Assembly (NCBI GenBank): GCA_021156365.1
Contig: JAJNDK010000011.1
Coordinates: 94,970-158,969, forward strand
Source of the DNA: Bacteroidota bacterium
GTDB lineage: Bacteria; Bacteroidota; Bacteroidia; B-17B0; Aurantibacillaceae
Reading direction: 5' to 3'
DNA length: 64,000 bases
In this document: piece by piece, positions 43,844-51,671 of the stretch
How positions within the stretch are numbered: the first letter of the stretch is position 1
How the letters are laid out: each line of letters starts with the position of its first letter
Notes under the pieces: model-generated
Told to the model about the DNA's origin: nothing
Databases searched by the model: none
What the model saw: only the letters and a program-made list of their open reading frames with translations
Program-made: the position numbers and the translations under genes

Positions 43844-44541
43844 GCGCCGCCTAAGTAGATGATCTGGCCCGTGATCCCATTGCTGCTCTCCTGTATCAGC
43901 CAATCGGTGGCATTGGAAACATCTTCCATTTTCCCGTAAGTGGTAATGGCATTCCGGTCCAGTACTTTCTGCAGCACTTCCTGGTTCATGCCGGTGGACA
44001 TATCTGTTTCGATGGCTGCCGGTGCGATCGCATTGCAGGTGATCCCGTTCTTGTTCACTTCTTTGGCCAGCACACGTGTAAAGGAGTTGATGGCTGCTTT
44101 GGTGGGCGCATATACTGAATCGCCGATAATCTCATGCTTTGCAGCCATAGAGCTCATGTTGATGATGCGGCCCGAATTCTTTTTCATCATCATTTTCACT
44201 GCTTCGCGGCAAACGCCCATAGTACCGATCACATTGGTGCGGAATGCTTTTTCAAGCGCAGTATGAGGCGTTAAAATAAAAAGTGAAACAGCAGGACTGA
44301 TACCCGCACAATTGATAAGTACATCGAGCTGCCCGTATTTTTTACGAATGGCGCTGAATGCATCTTTCACCTGCTGCTCATCCCCGATGTCTACACAGAA
44401 ATGCTCATAGTTAGCCGCATTCAGATCCGATGTTTCCCTGCTGAAACCGATCACCTTACAGTTTTTCTGAATGTAATATTCAGCCAGGTACCTGCCGATA
44501 CCTTTCCTGCTGCCTGTAATGAGGATGGTGGTTTCTGTCAT
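43840..44541 (-). CDS. FabG-like short-chain dehydrogenase/reductase
   Basis: 233-residue classical SDR. ILITGSRKGIGRYLAEYY binds the cofactor. The catalytic residues are Ser131 (NMSSMAAK), Tyr144 and Lys148 (SVYAPTKAA), and INCAG supplies the structural Asn-Ala-Gly. The length and motifs fit 3-oxoacyl-ACP reductases. Directly upstream, 12 bp away, is the acyl carrier protein gene. The likely job is to reduce a 3-ketoacyl-ACP formed by the KAS III enzyme to a 3-hydroxyacyl-ACP. Confidence 0.85.
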   Translation of the reverse strand: MTETTILITGSRKGIGRYLAEYYIQKNCKVIGFSRETSDLNAANYEHFCVDIGDEQQVKDAFSAIRKKYGQLDVLINCAGISPAVSLFILTPHTALEKAFRTNVIGTMGVCREAVKMMMKKNSGRIINMSSMAAKHEIIGDSVYAPTKAAINSFTRVLAKEVNKNGITCNAIAPAAIETDMSTGMNQEVLQKVLDRNAITTYGKMEDVSNATDWLIQESSNGITGQIIYLGGA

Positions 44542-44553
44542 TCGTTGCGATTA

Positions 44554-44850
44554 TTATTGCTTCAATAATTCTTCGATATAGTCTGCCAGTGTAGAAACCG
44601 TGCTGAAAGGACTGTTTTCCTGTGACATGGCTCTTTCATCGGCCAGTGAGATCTCCGTGTTGAACTCATCATTCACAGCCTGCTCCAGCGATACGATCAG
44701 GTTTACCAATCCAAGCGAATCGATGTTGCTGTCTTTTCCGAAAATAACGGTGTCCTCTGTTTTTGTTAACTGACTGTCTGCTTCGTTCTGCGCATTCAAT
44801 TCATCTATCGAGCTGTAAATTAATTCTATGATCTTATTTCTCATTTCCAC
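44554..44850 (-). CDS. Stand-alone acyl carrier protein
   Basis: 98-residue acidic helical protein with the phosphopantetheine attachment motif SNIDSLGLVNLIVSLEQ; Ser45 in DSLG is the expected carrier residue. It is longer than the fatty-acid ACP because of extra residues between helix I and the DSL motif and at the C-terminus. The start may be the ATG at 44850 or the one two codons later. It lies between a GNAT acetyltransferase gene and the FabG-like gene, so it should be the carrier on which the cluster's acyl group is built. Confidence 0.87.
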   Translation of the reverse strand: MEMRNKIIELIYSSIDELNAQNEADSQLTKTEDTVIFGKDSNIDSLGLVNLIVSLEQAVNDEFNTEISLADERAMSQENSPFSTVSTLADYIEELLKQ

Positions 44851-44893
44851 GTGGTGTTTTTCAAGGTTCTAAAATAGGGAATTTACCCTTTGC

Positions 44894-45451
44894 TTAGAAG
44901 GGGATGTTATGAAAGTCTTTGAACGTTTTCAGGTATTTTTTGTAATTGGCATCTTCCACCTCGAACCAGGTATGCTGCTTATCAATGCTGGTAACGGTTA
45001 CATAGGTTTTGTGAAAAGCGACAACTTTCTTGTTCTCATTATTGGCGCCGCCTACCAGTTTCTTAAGACCTAACATATCAAAAGCCACGTAGAAAGCAAG
45101 CAGGTTCGATTCGATGGTGAAATAAGCAGGGCTGCCCGTTTTCAGGATCCAGCGTCCCCATTCGGCTACACCCTTTTCATAGTCAATGTCGTAAATGGCA
45201 ATGGTTCCGTAAGGTATACCTTCTTTATCTTCTATGATGAAATGGAACTCGGTTGTTTTTTCGTAGGAAGCGTCGATCCAGTTGCGTTGATTTTCCACAT
45301 CCGGATCGGTTTTACCAATGAACCTGTTCAGTGCGGGATTCAGGCGAAGCTCCAGGATAAATTCTGCATCGGAAGGGCTGGCTACACGCAGGTTCACATG
45401 TTTGCCTTCTACGGATATGGTTTTTAATACCTGTATTTCCTGCTCCGTCAT
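44894..45451 (-). CDS. GNAT-family N-acyltransferase
   Basis: 185-residue GNAT protein. VNLRVASPSDAEFILELRLNPAL is a usual RimJ/RimL/PseH-like start, PYGTIAIYDIDYEKGVAEWGRWIL forms beta-4, and GLKKLVGGANNENKKVVAFHKTY near the C-terminus replaces the typical acetyl-CoA pyrophosphate region. Its closest general look is PseH/WbpD-type sugar N-acyltransferases. Located next to the carrier protein gene, it is a candidate to move an acyl group from the carrier to an amino sugar. It starts 1 bp after the preceding gene ends. Confidence 0.83.
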   Translation of the reverse strand: MTEQEIQVLKTISVEGKHVNLRVASPSDAEFILELRLNPALNRFIGKTDPDVENQRNWIDASYEKTTEFHFIIEDKEGIPYGTIAIYDIDYEKGVAEWGRWILKTGSPAYFTIESNLLAFYVAFDMLGLKKLVGGANNENKKVVAFHKTYVTVTSIDKQHTWFEVEDANYKKYLKTFKDFHNIPF

Positions 45452-45452
45452 C

Positions 45453-46517
45453 TTATTTAGCCTGTAAAATGGAATTCGCTGTGACCGGCTCCATTAGCTC
45501 TGTTCCCTGGTACTGCGTGTTGTTTTCCAGTAATAATTGCCCTGCTTTTAATCCACCGGATTGCAGGCGGATGATCGGATCGAAACCGATAGCAGAAGGC
45601 AGAATTCCCATATGTCCTGCATGTACATGTTCGGGATGGAAGTTCAGTTCATTTTTGCAAGCCTCCTCGTCGATATGTCCTGCATAGCGCAGGATAAACG
45701 GGTTGTCCAGCTCTTCTTTCAGCTTTTGGATGCTGATAGGTGCATTGGGTCCTATCCAGGTGTTTTCAAACGGATAGGCCGTAAACAGCACTGCATCGCA
45801 CTTCCTGTATTTTTCTCCGGCTTTCAGATCCGGGAAATTTCCCAGCCAGTCGATCTTCAGTCCTTCGTATTTGGTAAGGTTCTCAGCAGTATCACACACA
45901 CCAAGGTTCGCGCAGACTTTCGACAGCACCTTTGCTATAAAAGGACCAAAATCATTGTTGCAAAGCAGGATAAAATTATTTTTATACGGACAAAGTCCCG
46001 CGTCGAAGATCATTTTCAACGCCATATCACCGAGGTAATTAAACACATCCACCTCCGGATGCCGTTCATTCGTTGCACCGATCCGGATGCTTTTTTCGTT
46101 ACATACCTGCATATCCACATCGCCTTCTCTCCATTCCCAGGCTTCATACATCAGCGGGATCACGGCGCCCTGTTTGGCATGTTGCAGCTTTTCTTTATTC
46201 AATGGTCTCAGGTGTCCGGAGTTGGTGATGATATCTGCTTTGGCAATGATCTCCGGTGTGATCTCTTCTATGATCGTTAGCTTCAGGTCCTTCTTATCAA
46301 AGAGAGCAAGCAGTTCCATGGTTTTCTCTTTCACAAAATCCGCTGTTCCATAGCGTGTACTTTTGGTGAAGGCATATACTTCCGCTCCGGCCAATGCAGC
46401 GATCACAGGAGTAACCACATATGCACCGGTGGCGGCCTCTGTCAATACTACTTTGCCTTTCAGATCCAGCTGAAGACGATTGACTGCATCGAGGATCTTA
46501 TTCTTCAGTAATTCCAT
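45453..46517 (-). CDS. Uncharacterised protein with two Rossmann-like halves
   Basis: 354-residue soluble protein of unknown function. LKGKVVLTEAATGAYVVTPVIAALAGAEVYAF near residues 19-50 and NNFILLCNNDFGPFIAKVLSKV near residues 181-202 both look like nucleotide-binding strand-loop-helix units. LTIIEEITPEIIAKADIITNSGHLRPL in between resembles the NAD-binding middle of adenosylhomocysteinase-like or dehydrogenase proteins. It ends with HVHAGHMGILPSAIGFDPIIRL. I do not recognise the family. It lies between the sugar aminotransferase and GNAT genes, 1 bp from each, so it belongs to the nucleotide-sugar/acyl unit. Confidence 0.75.
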   Translation of the reverse strand: MELLKNKILDAVNRLQLDLKGKVVLTEAATGAYVVTPVIAALAGAEVYAFTKSTRYGTADFVKEKTMELLALFDKKDLKLTIIEEITPEIIAKADIITNSGHLRPLNKEKLQHAKQGAVIPLMYEAWEWREGDVDMQVCNEKSIRIGATNERHPEVDVFNYLGDMALKMIFDAGLCPYKNNFILLCNNDFGPFIAKVLSKVCANLGVCDTAENLTKYEGLKIDWLGNFPDLKAGEKYRKCDAVLFTAYPFENTWIGPNAPISIQKLKEELDNPFILRYAGHIDEEACKNELNFHPEHVHAGHMGILPSAIGFDPIIRLQSGGLKAGQLLLENNTQYQGTELMEPVTANSILQAK

Positions 46518-46518
46518 T

Positions 46519-47616
46519 TTAATACCTGTTGATCACTTCGATCACTTTGTTTACTTCTTCATCCGAAAGCTCTGCAAACATTGGCAAAGAGATGCAATGT
46601 GCGGCAAGGTATTCGGAATTCGGGAAATCACCTTGTTTGTATCCTAAGTGTATATATGCTTTTTGCAAATGACAGGGAACAGGGTAATGATACGCAGCTA
46701 CAATGCCATTCTCATCAAGGTGTTTAACGAATGCTTCTTTGTTTTCTATTGTCACAACAAAAAGATGATAGATGCCATCCGACCAGGTCGGCTTCGACTG
46801 CATTTTTATTTTTGTATTTTTTATCTCGTTCTGATAACGGGTGGCGATCTCTCTGCGACGGTTGTTCCAGCTTTCGAGATATTTCAGCTTCACCGACAGG
46901 GATGCGCCTTCCAGGCCGCCCATGCGGTAATTGTAGCCGATCTCATCGTGGTAATAACGAACAACACTTCCATGATTTCTTAATGACTGCAAATGTTTCG
47001 CATATTTTTCGTGATTGGTTGTTAAGCCGCCCGCTTCTCCGCAAGCACCTAAGTTTTTCCCCGGGTAAAAACTGTAGCAAGCCATCTCACCGAACGTGCC
47101 TACTGTTTTCCCATTGTAACGTGCGCCCTGTGCCTGTGCAGCATCTTCGATCAAAAACAGGTTGTGTTTTTTGCAAAGTTCCTGTACCGCATTTATATCA
47201 AATGGTTGTCCGTATAAGTGAACACCGATCACCGCTTTTGTTTTGGCAGTGATCGCCTTTTCAATTTTCGAAGGGTCGATCTCCCAGTTGTCTGCATCGC
47301 AGTCTACAAACACCGGCGTTGCTCCCGCGTGAGAAACTCCCCAGGCAGTGGCAATGAATGTATTTGCAGGAATGATCACTTCATCTCCCGGGCCAATGCC
47401 CAATGCCAGCATAGCTAAATGCAGTGCAATGGTTCCGTTCGATACGCCGATCGAGTAGGAGGAACCAACATATTGCGAAAAGGCTTTTTCAAACTCTTCT
47501 ACAAACGGACCACCCGAGAAAGCAGTTTTTTCATATACTTTTTCGAAAGCCTCAAAGATCTCTTTTTTTACCTGTGCGTGCTGTCCTTTCAGATCAAGAC
47601 AAGGGATTTTGCTCAT
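46519..47616 (-). CDS. DegT/DnrJ-family aminotransferase, WbpE-like
   Basis: 365-residue PLP enzyme starting SKIPCLDLKGQHAQVKKEI, a pattern shared by WbpE/WlbC and FdtB/QdtB 3-aminotransferases. Lys187 in YSFYPGKNLGACGEAGG is the cofactor lysine. With the acyltransferase and oxidoreductase genes just upstream it forms a module like WbpB-WbpD-WbpE, which installs a 3-acetamido group on UDP-GlcNAcA. A dTDP-3-amino-3,6-dideoxyhexose pathway is the alternative. No UDP-GlcNAc 6-dehydrogenase gene is in this window. Confidence 0.9.
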   Translation of the reverse strand: MSKIPCLDLKGQHAQVKKEIFEAFEKVYEKTAFSGGPFVEEFEKAFSQYVGSSYSIGVSNGTIALHLAMLALGIGPGDEVIIPANTFIATAWGVSHAGATPVFVDCDADNWEIDPSKIEKAITAKTKAVIGVHLYGQPFDINAVQELCKKHNLFLIEDAAQAQGARYNGKTVGTFGEMACYSFYPGKNLGACGEAGGLTTNHEKYAKHLQSLRNHGSVVRYYHDEIGYNYRMGGLEGASLSVKLKYLESWNNRRREIATRYQNEIKNTKIKMQSKPTWSDGIYHLFVVTIENKEAFVKHLDENGIVAAYHYPVPCHLQKAYIHLGYKQGDFPNSEYLAAHCISLPMFAELSDEEVNKVIEVINRY

Positions 47617-47624
47617 ATGGAATA

Positions 47625-48113
47625 TTATAAAGTTTTTAAAATTTTAGCCGGATTTCCTGCTACCACTGTATTTGCCGGAACATCTTTTGTTACCACAGCA
47701 CCTGCTCCGATCAATGCATTCTCACCGATAGTTACCCCGCAGATAATAGTAGCATTGCTCCCGATCGATGCTCCTTTTTTTACAAAGGTCTCTACCAGTT
47801 TCCAGTCGGCTTCCGTTTGTGCAGAGCCATCCGGGTTTGTAGCGCGTGGGAACAGATCGTTCGTGAACATCACACCGTGACCGATAAAACAATTGTCTTC
47901 GATGTGTACACCTTCGCAAATAAAAGTATGACTGGAGATCTTACAATTCTTGCCGATCGTGGCTCCTTTCTGGATCTCCACGAAAGCACCTATTTTGGAG
48001 TTGTCATCGATGGAACAGCCATAAGCGTTCACAAAATTAAAGATCCGCACGCCTTGTCCCACTTTTACGTTTACAAGCGATTTGCGGGGTTCGTCTACAT
48101 TTAATAGTTCCAT
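47625..48113 (-). CDS. Hexapeptide N-acyltransferase, WbpD/WlbB-like
   Basis: 162-residue left-handed beta-helix acyltransferase. IFNFVNAYGCSIDDNSKIGAFVEI and GHGVMFTNDLFPRATNPDG match the WbpD/WlbB/QdtC group, where the asparagine-proline-arginine loop contacts substrate. FVKKGASIGSNATIICGVTIGENALIGAGAVV and VAGNPAKIL close the helix. It should acylate the 3-amino group made by the downstream aminotransferase; acetyl is usual, but the acyl-carrier module nearby leaves room for another acyl chain. Confidence 0.9.
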   Translation of the reverse strand: MELLNVDEPRKSLVNVKVGQGVRIFNFVNAYGCSIDDNSKIGAFVEIQKGATIGKNCKISSHTFICEGVHIEDNCFIGHGVMFTNDLFPRATNPDGSAQTEADWKLVETFVKKGASIGSNATIICGVTIGENALIGAGAVVTKDVPANTVVAGNPAKILKTL

Positions 48114-48122
48114 GTATTTTAC

Positions 48123-49127
48123 TTAATTCAAGATAATTTCTTTTCCGTTTTGTTTGATCGATTGCTGGGAGGCTTCCAGGATACGGATCACATCCAGTCC
48201 TGATCTGAAATCGGAAACCGGTGTTTTCTTTTCTTTGATGGACGTAATGAAATCCGTTGCCATTCCCAATAAGGCTTCTTTCAGATCTACTTTCGGAAGA
48301 TAGACATCTCCTGCTCTGTAATCCACCAGTACTTTCCGTTTCTCTTCGTCTGTTTTATGATCATACCCCGTATCATAGATCCGGATCTTTTCCGTTGGTT
48401 CCAGGTCGTTGAACAGGAGCATTTTTTTATCGCCGCCGATCAGCATCGTACGAAGCTTTACAGGCGATGTCCAGGAGCAATTGAAGTGGGCAATGAATCC
48501 TGATTTGTAATTCACCGTTAAGTAAGCGATGTTCTCGATCCCGTTGTTGGTATGCGAAACACCGGTTGCATTTACACTGTAGGGAATGTCCTGGATCAGG
48601 TAATTCAGTATGGAAATATCATGCGGGGCAAGATCCCAGAGTACATTGATGTCCGGCTGGAAAAGCCCAAGATTGATACGGGTGGAATCGAAGTACTGAA
48701 CTTTACCGATAGAGCCGTCAACGATCAGCTGTTTCATTTTCTGTACAGCGCCTGTGTAGAGGAAGGTATGATCCACCATCAGCAACCTGTCCGTTTTCTG
48801 AGCGATCTCATACAGCTCATTGGCTTCGGCAGAAGTGGAGGTCATGGGTTTTTCTATCAATACATTTTTGCCTTTCAGTAAGGCCTTTTTTGCCAGGTCG
48901 AAGTGAGTGAATACAGGAGTTGCAATGATCACCGCTTCTACTTCCGCATCATTCAACACTGCTTCAAAGTCGCTGGTCGTAGTAATGGAAGGGTATTGTC
49001 GGCTCACCACAGAAAGGCGTTCCGCTCTGAAATCACACACATATTTTACGTTGCAACCGCTTACCGAATTAAAATTCCTTACGAGGTTGGGTCCCCAGTA
49101 TCCAAAACCTATAATAGCAACATTCAT
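48123..49127 (-). CDS. Gfo/Idh/MocA-family oxidoreductase, WbpB-like
   Basis: 334-residue NAD-dependent oxidoreductase. VAIIGFGYWGPNLVRNF is the Rossmann start, LIEKPMTSTSAEANEL carries the conserved EKP lysine, and WDLAPHDISILNYLI the catalytic histidine region. It opens the minus-strand unit. Next to WbpD- and WbpE-like genes it probably oxidises C3 of a UDP-N-acetylglucosaminuronate-type sugar. It has a TATATTTG box 17 nt upstream of its ATG, so it is the first gene transcribed. Confidence 0.88.
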   Translation of the reverse strand: MNVAIIGFGYWGPNLVRNFNSVSGCNVKYVCDFRAERLSVVSRQYPSITTTSDFEAVLNDAEVEAVIIATPVFTHFDLAKKALLKGKNVLIEKPMTSTSAEANELYEIAQKTDRLLMVDHTFLYTGAVQKMKQLIVDGSIGKVQYFDSTRINLGLFQPDINVLWDLAPHDISILNYLIQDIPYSVNATGVSHTNNGIENIAYLTVNYKSGFIAHFNCSWTSPVKLRTMLIGGDKKMLLFNDLEPTEKIRIYDTGYDHKTDEEKRKVLVDYRAGDVYLPKVDLKEALLGMATDFITSIKEKKTPVSDFRSGLDVIRILEASQQSIKQNGKEIILN

Positions 49128-49143
49128 AGAAAAAATTTAGCTT

Positions 49144-49151
49144 CAAATATA
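49144..49151 (-). promoter_or_regulatory. Promoter -7 box (TATATTTG) for the WbpB-led minus-strand unit
   Basis: Exact match to TAnnTTTG on the minus strand, 17 nt before the ATG at 49127, within the 156-bp divergent gap 49,128-49,283. No clear TTG lies 19 nt upstream. On the plus strand of the same gap, TAATTTAG at 49,233-49,240 is a one-mismatch candidate for the glycosyltransferase gene on the right. Confidence 0.5.
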
Positions 49152-49283
49152 GATATTTTAATTCTATTCCGGACCGCATATTTTGGCAGGTTTACCTATA
49201 AAAACAATCCTTCTCTTGTCACTGGAATTTACTAATTTAGCGGCAACACTTGCACAAAGCTTGAGGGCAGGTACAAACAGCTT

Positions 49284-50426
49284 ATGCGTATATCATTACT
49301 TACCGACGGTATTTTTCCCTACGTGATCGGGGGTATGCAAAAGCATTCCTATTACCTCGCTAAATACCTTGCTAAGAGTGGGGTAGAAGTGGACCTCTAT
49401 CATACCAATCAAAGCGCGTATGATATTGAAAAGTTAGAGCTGTTTTCGGATGCTGAAAAAAAGTACATCCGTTCTTTTGTCATTCCCTTTCCCAAAGCCG
49501 GCCGACTTCCCGGGCATTATATAAAAGCTTCACATGCTTATTCGGAACAGATCTTCGAACGCCTGAAAGCAGAGCCTGCGGCGGACTTTATTTATGCCAA
49601 AGGTTTTGCGGCATGGAAGCTGATCGAAGAAAAAAACAAAGGTTTTCGCTGTGCTCCCATAGGAGTCAATTTTCACGGATACGAAATGTTCCAAAAATCG
49701 CCTGATCTCAAGACCTTGCTGGCCGCTACGTTCATTCTTCGGAATCCTGTTTTGTACAATGTTCAGCATGCAGATTATCTTTTTTCGTATGGAGGAAAGA
49801 TCACGGATATACTTAAAAAACTTTGTCCTTCCCCGGGTAAGATCATTGAAATTCCAACGGGCATAGAAGAAGCCTGGCTTCGGAAGCAACCACTGCAGGT
49901 GAACGATCCGTTGAAATTTGTATTTGTCGGGCGTTACGAACGGAGAAAAGGGATCGAGGAACTGAGCTCCGTATTGAAAGACCTACACGGCAAAAAGACA
50001 TTTGAATTCCATTTTATTGGCCCCGTGCCTGATGATAAAAAAGTAATACTGCCCGGCATCGTATACCATGGGCCAATGACCGATGCAGAAAAGATGAAGG
50101 AGTTACTGGCTGCTTTCGATGTGTTGGTATGTCCGAGCCATTCGGAAGGTATGCCCAACGTGATCATGGAAGGTCTTGCTTCCGGTCTCGCGATTATTGC
50201 TTCCGATGTGGGAGCCATAAGTAAAATGGTATCTCCTGCCAATGGTATCTTAACGGATCCGGGCAGCAAGGAAAGTCTTACGAAAGCATTGAGCAGCATG
50301 TGCGAACAGTCCAAAGAAGAAACCCTCCGGATGAAACAAACGAGCCTTCAATTGGTTGAAAATGAGTTTTTATGGACGAAGATAATAGAGCAAACCATTG
50401 CAGCCATCCGTACTAAAATAAACTAA
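49284..50426 (+). CDS. Glycosyltransferase family 4 protein
   Basis: 380-residue GT4 enzyme. MRISLLTDGIFPYVIGGMQKHSYYL is the glycine-rich acceptor-side loop. KFVFVGRYERRKGIEEL starts the donor domain, and CPSHSEGMPNVIMEGLASGLAIIASDVG is the E-x7-E donor motif. It is transcribed away from the minus-strand locus and marks the right border of the polysaccharide genes. Confidence 0.9.
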   Translation: MRISLLTDGIFPYVIGGMQKHSYYLAKYLAKSGVEVDLYHTNQSAYDIEKLELFSDAEKKYIRSFVIPFPKAGRLPGHYIKASHAYSEQIFERLKAEPAADFIYAKGFAAWKLIEEKNKGFRCAPIGVNFHGYEMFQKSPDLKTLLAATFILRNPVLYNVQHADYLFSYGGKITDILKKLCPSPGKIIEIPTGIEEAWLRKQPLQVNDPLKFVFVGRYERRKGIEELSSVLKDLHGKKTFEFHFIGPVPDDKKVILPGIVYHGPMTDAEKMKELLAAFDVLVCPSHSEGMPNVIMEGLASGLAIIASDVGAISKMVSPANGILTDPGSKESLTKALSSMCEQSKEETLRMKQTSLQLVENEFLWTKIIEQTIAAIRTKIN

Positions 50427-50464
50427 TTCTTCTTTTCCGTCGTACGCTGTTTACCACAAAAGAG

Positions 50465-50472
50465 TATATTTG
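50465..50472 (+). promoter_or_regulatory. Promoter -7 box (TATATTTG) upstream of the DUF1573 lipoprotein gene
   Basis: Exact TAnnTTTG match about 68 bp before the start of the DUF1573 gene, in the 113-bp gap after the glycosyltransferase. No TTG sits at the expected distance. It probably drives the lipoprotein-yajC pair. Confidence 0.5.
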
Positions 50473-50539
50473 CATCCTATTTTCTAACAGGCGTTTTTTT
50501 TAATGGTAAGCGTTTCGTAATTAATTAGTAAATAAAGTC

Positions 50540-51016
50540 ATGAAAAAAGCATTTCTATTTGTAGCTACCCTCATTATTCCGGTAGCTATCGCAATTACAG
50601 CATGTGGAAGCGATAAAGAAGGTGTAAGTACCAATGATATCAATATCGGCGGCGGTGGCGAAAAACCGGTGATCGAATTTGATGAGGAGACACATGATTT
50701 CGGCAAGATCACACAGGGAGAAAAAGTTTCCTTCAGCTTCCGTTTCAAAAATTCCGGGAAAGGCAATCTGCTGATCTCTTCGGCTGCAGCCAGCTGTGGA
50801 TGCACGGTTCCAAAGCCACCAAAAGATCCGATCGCTCCGGGTGCTTCCGATAAAATTGATGTTACATTCGATAGCAACGGGAAATCCGGGAAGTTTGACA
50901 AACAGATCACCGTGATCACCAATTGTGATCCGAACACTAAAATATTGAAAATAACAGGAGAGATCATTGTTCCTGTTTCCAATGAACCTAACGCAACCAA
51001 AGAAGTAACCAAATAA
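50540..51016 (+). CDS. DUF1573-domain lipoprotein
   Basis: 158-residue exported protein. A signal peptide (KKAFLFVATLIIPVAIAITAC) ends in a lipobox-like ITAC, so Cys21 or so should be lipidated. After a glycine-rich linker the DUF1573 domain starts FDEETHDFGKITQGEKVSFSF and contains AAASCGCTVPKPPKDPIAPG, the family's invariant CGCT motif in an Ig-like fold. Function of the family is not established; proteins of this type are very common in Bacteroidota. It is 17 bp upstream of yajC. Confidence 0.92.
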   Translation: MKKAFLFVATLIIPVAIAITACGSDKEGVSTNDINIGGGGEKPVIEFDEETHDFGKITQGEKVSFSFRFKNSGKGNLLISSAAASCGCTVPKPPKDPIAPGASDKIDVTFDSNGKSGKFDKQITVITNCDPNTKILKITGEIIVPVSNEPNATKEVTK

Positions 51017-51033
51017 TCAATAATAAAACAAAA

Positions 51034-51378
51034 ATGAATTTTACACTATTAGCAGCAGCAGCGCCTGCTCCTGGCGCTTCAGGAGGAATGTCGGGAGGAA
51101 TGGGACAGATCATCATGTTGGTACTTATCATCGTGGTATTTTACTTTTTCATGATCCGTCCTCAGATGAAAAAACAAAAGGATGCAAAGAAATTTGTGGA
51201 AAGCATTAAAAAAGGAGATAAGATCGTAACGATCGGCGGTATTTTCGGAAAGATCGTGGAAGTGCAGGATACTGCTTATATGATCGAAGTAGAAGGCGGA
51301 AACAGGCTGAAGATCCTGAAATCAGCTATTTCTATGGAAAATTCAGCAAGCCTGAACAAAGAAACTCCGGCTGCTTAA
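51034..51378 (+). CDS. yajC: Preprotein translocase subunit YajC
   Basis: 114-residue inner-membrane protein with one transmembrane helix (IIMLVLIIVVFYFFMIRPQMKKQ) followed by a small cytoplasmic domain containing IKKGDKIVTIGGIFGKIVEV, both diagnostic of YajC. It associates with SecDF and supports protein export. It is co-oriented with the DUF1573 gene at 17 bp and followed by a clear rho-independent terminator. Confidence 0.94.
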   Translation: MNFTLLAAAAPAPGASGGMSGGMGQIIMLVLIIVVFYFFMIRPQMKKQKDAKKFVESIKKGDKIVTIGGIFGKIVEVQDTAYMIEVEGGNRLKILKSAISMENSASLNKETPAA

Positions 51379-51401
51379 TTTTACCCCCAGAACATTCAAG
51401 G

Positions 51402-51428
51402 AAAGGAGCGGTCATTCGCTCCTTTTTT
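51402..51428 (+). terminator. Rho-independent terminator after yajC
   Basis: A perfect 9-bp stem (AAAGGAGCG / CGCTCCTTT) with a 6-nt loop is followed by a T-run. It lies 24 bp after the yajC stop. Confidence 0.82.
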
Positions 51429-51458
51429 GTTTTACGTCGAGACCCTTTAGAGCAGGCA

Positions 51459-51584
51459 AGCCACAGATTAGCACAGGTTTCGAGGATTTTATATTTTGGG
51501 TTTCGTTAATTATTGACAGTGCCGCACTATTGTGAAAATCCCGGATTAGCTTTTTATCTGCGTAATCCGCGTAAATCTGCGGCT
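51459..51584. repeat. Degenerate intergenic inverted repeat
   Basis: AGCCACAGATT at 51,459-51,469 is matched in reverse complement by AATCTGCGGCT at 51,574-51,584 (10 of 11 positions). The inner part contains ATCTGCGTAATCCGCGTAAATCTGCGG, itself made of near-repeats of 'AATCYGCG'. The element lies in the 293-bp gap between the yajC terminator and the VOC gene and has no coding potential I can support. Repeats of this look occur between genes in many Bacteroidota, as I recall. Confidence 0.45.
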
Positions 51585-51635
51585 AAATTCAGCCACCTGT
51601 TAACATTTTGCATTTCATGTTTCCGAAAAATCCGG

Positions 51636-51643
51636 CATCTTTG
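51636..51643 (+). promoter_or_regulatory. Possible promoter -7 box (CATCTTTG) for the VOC gene
   Basis: One mismatch to TAnnTTTG, about 29 bp before the ATG. No convincing -33 element is seen. Listed because the gene follows a terminator and needs its own start. Confidence 0.3.
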
Positions 51644-51671
51644 CAGCAGCTTAATTTAAAACAAGATCTAT

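Noticed and set aside
43844..43903. Upstream ATG for the metallo-hydrolase
   Set aside because: It would add twenty residues read out of frame from the SDR gene; the ATG overlapping the SDR stop gives the normal N-terminus.
51379..51671. Hidden small gene in the 293-bp gap after yajC
   Set aside because: I see only a terminator, a repeat and a weak promoter box; no open frame with a reasonable start was supported.
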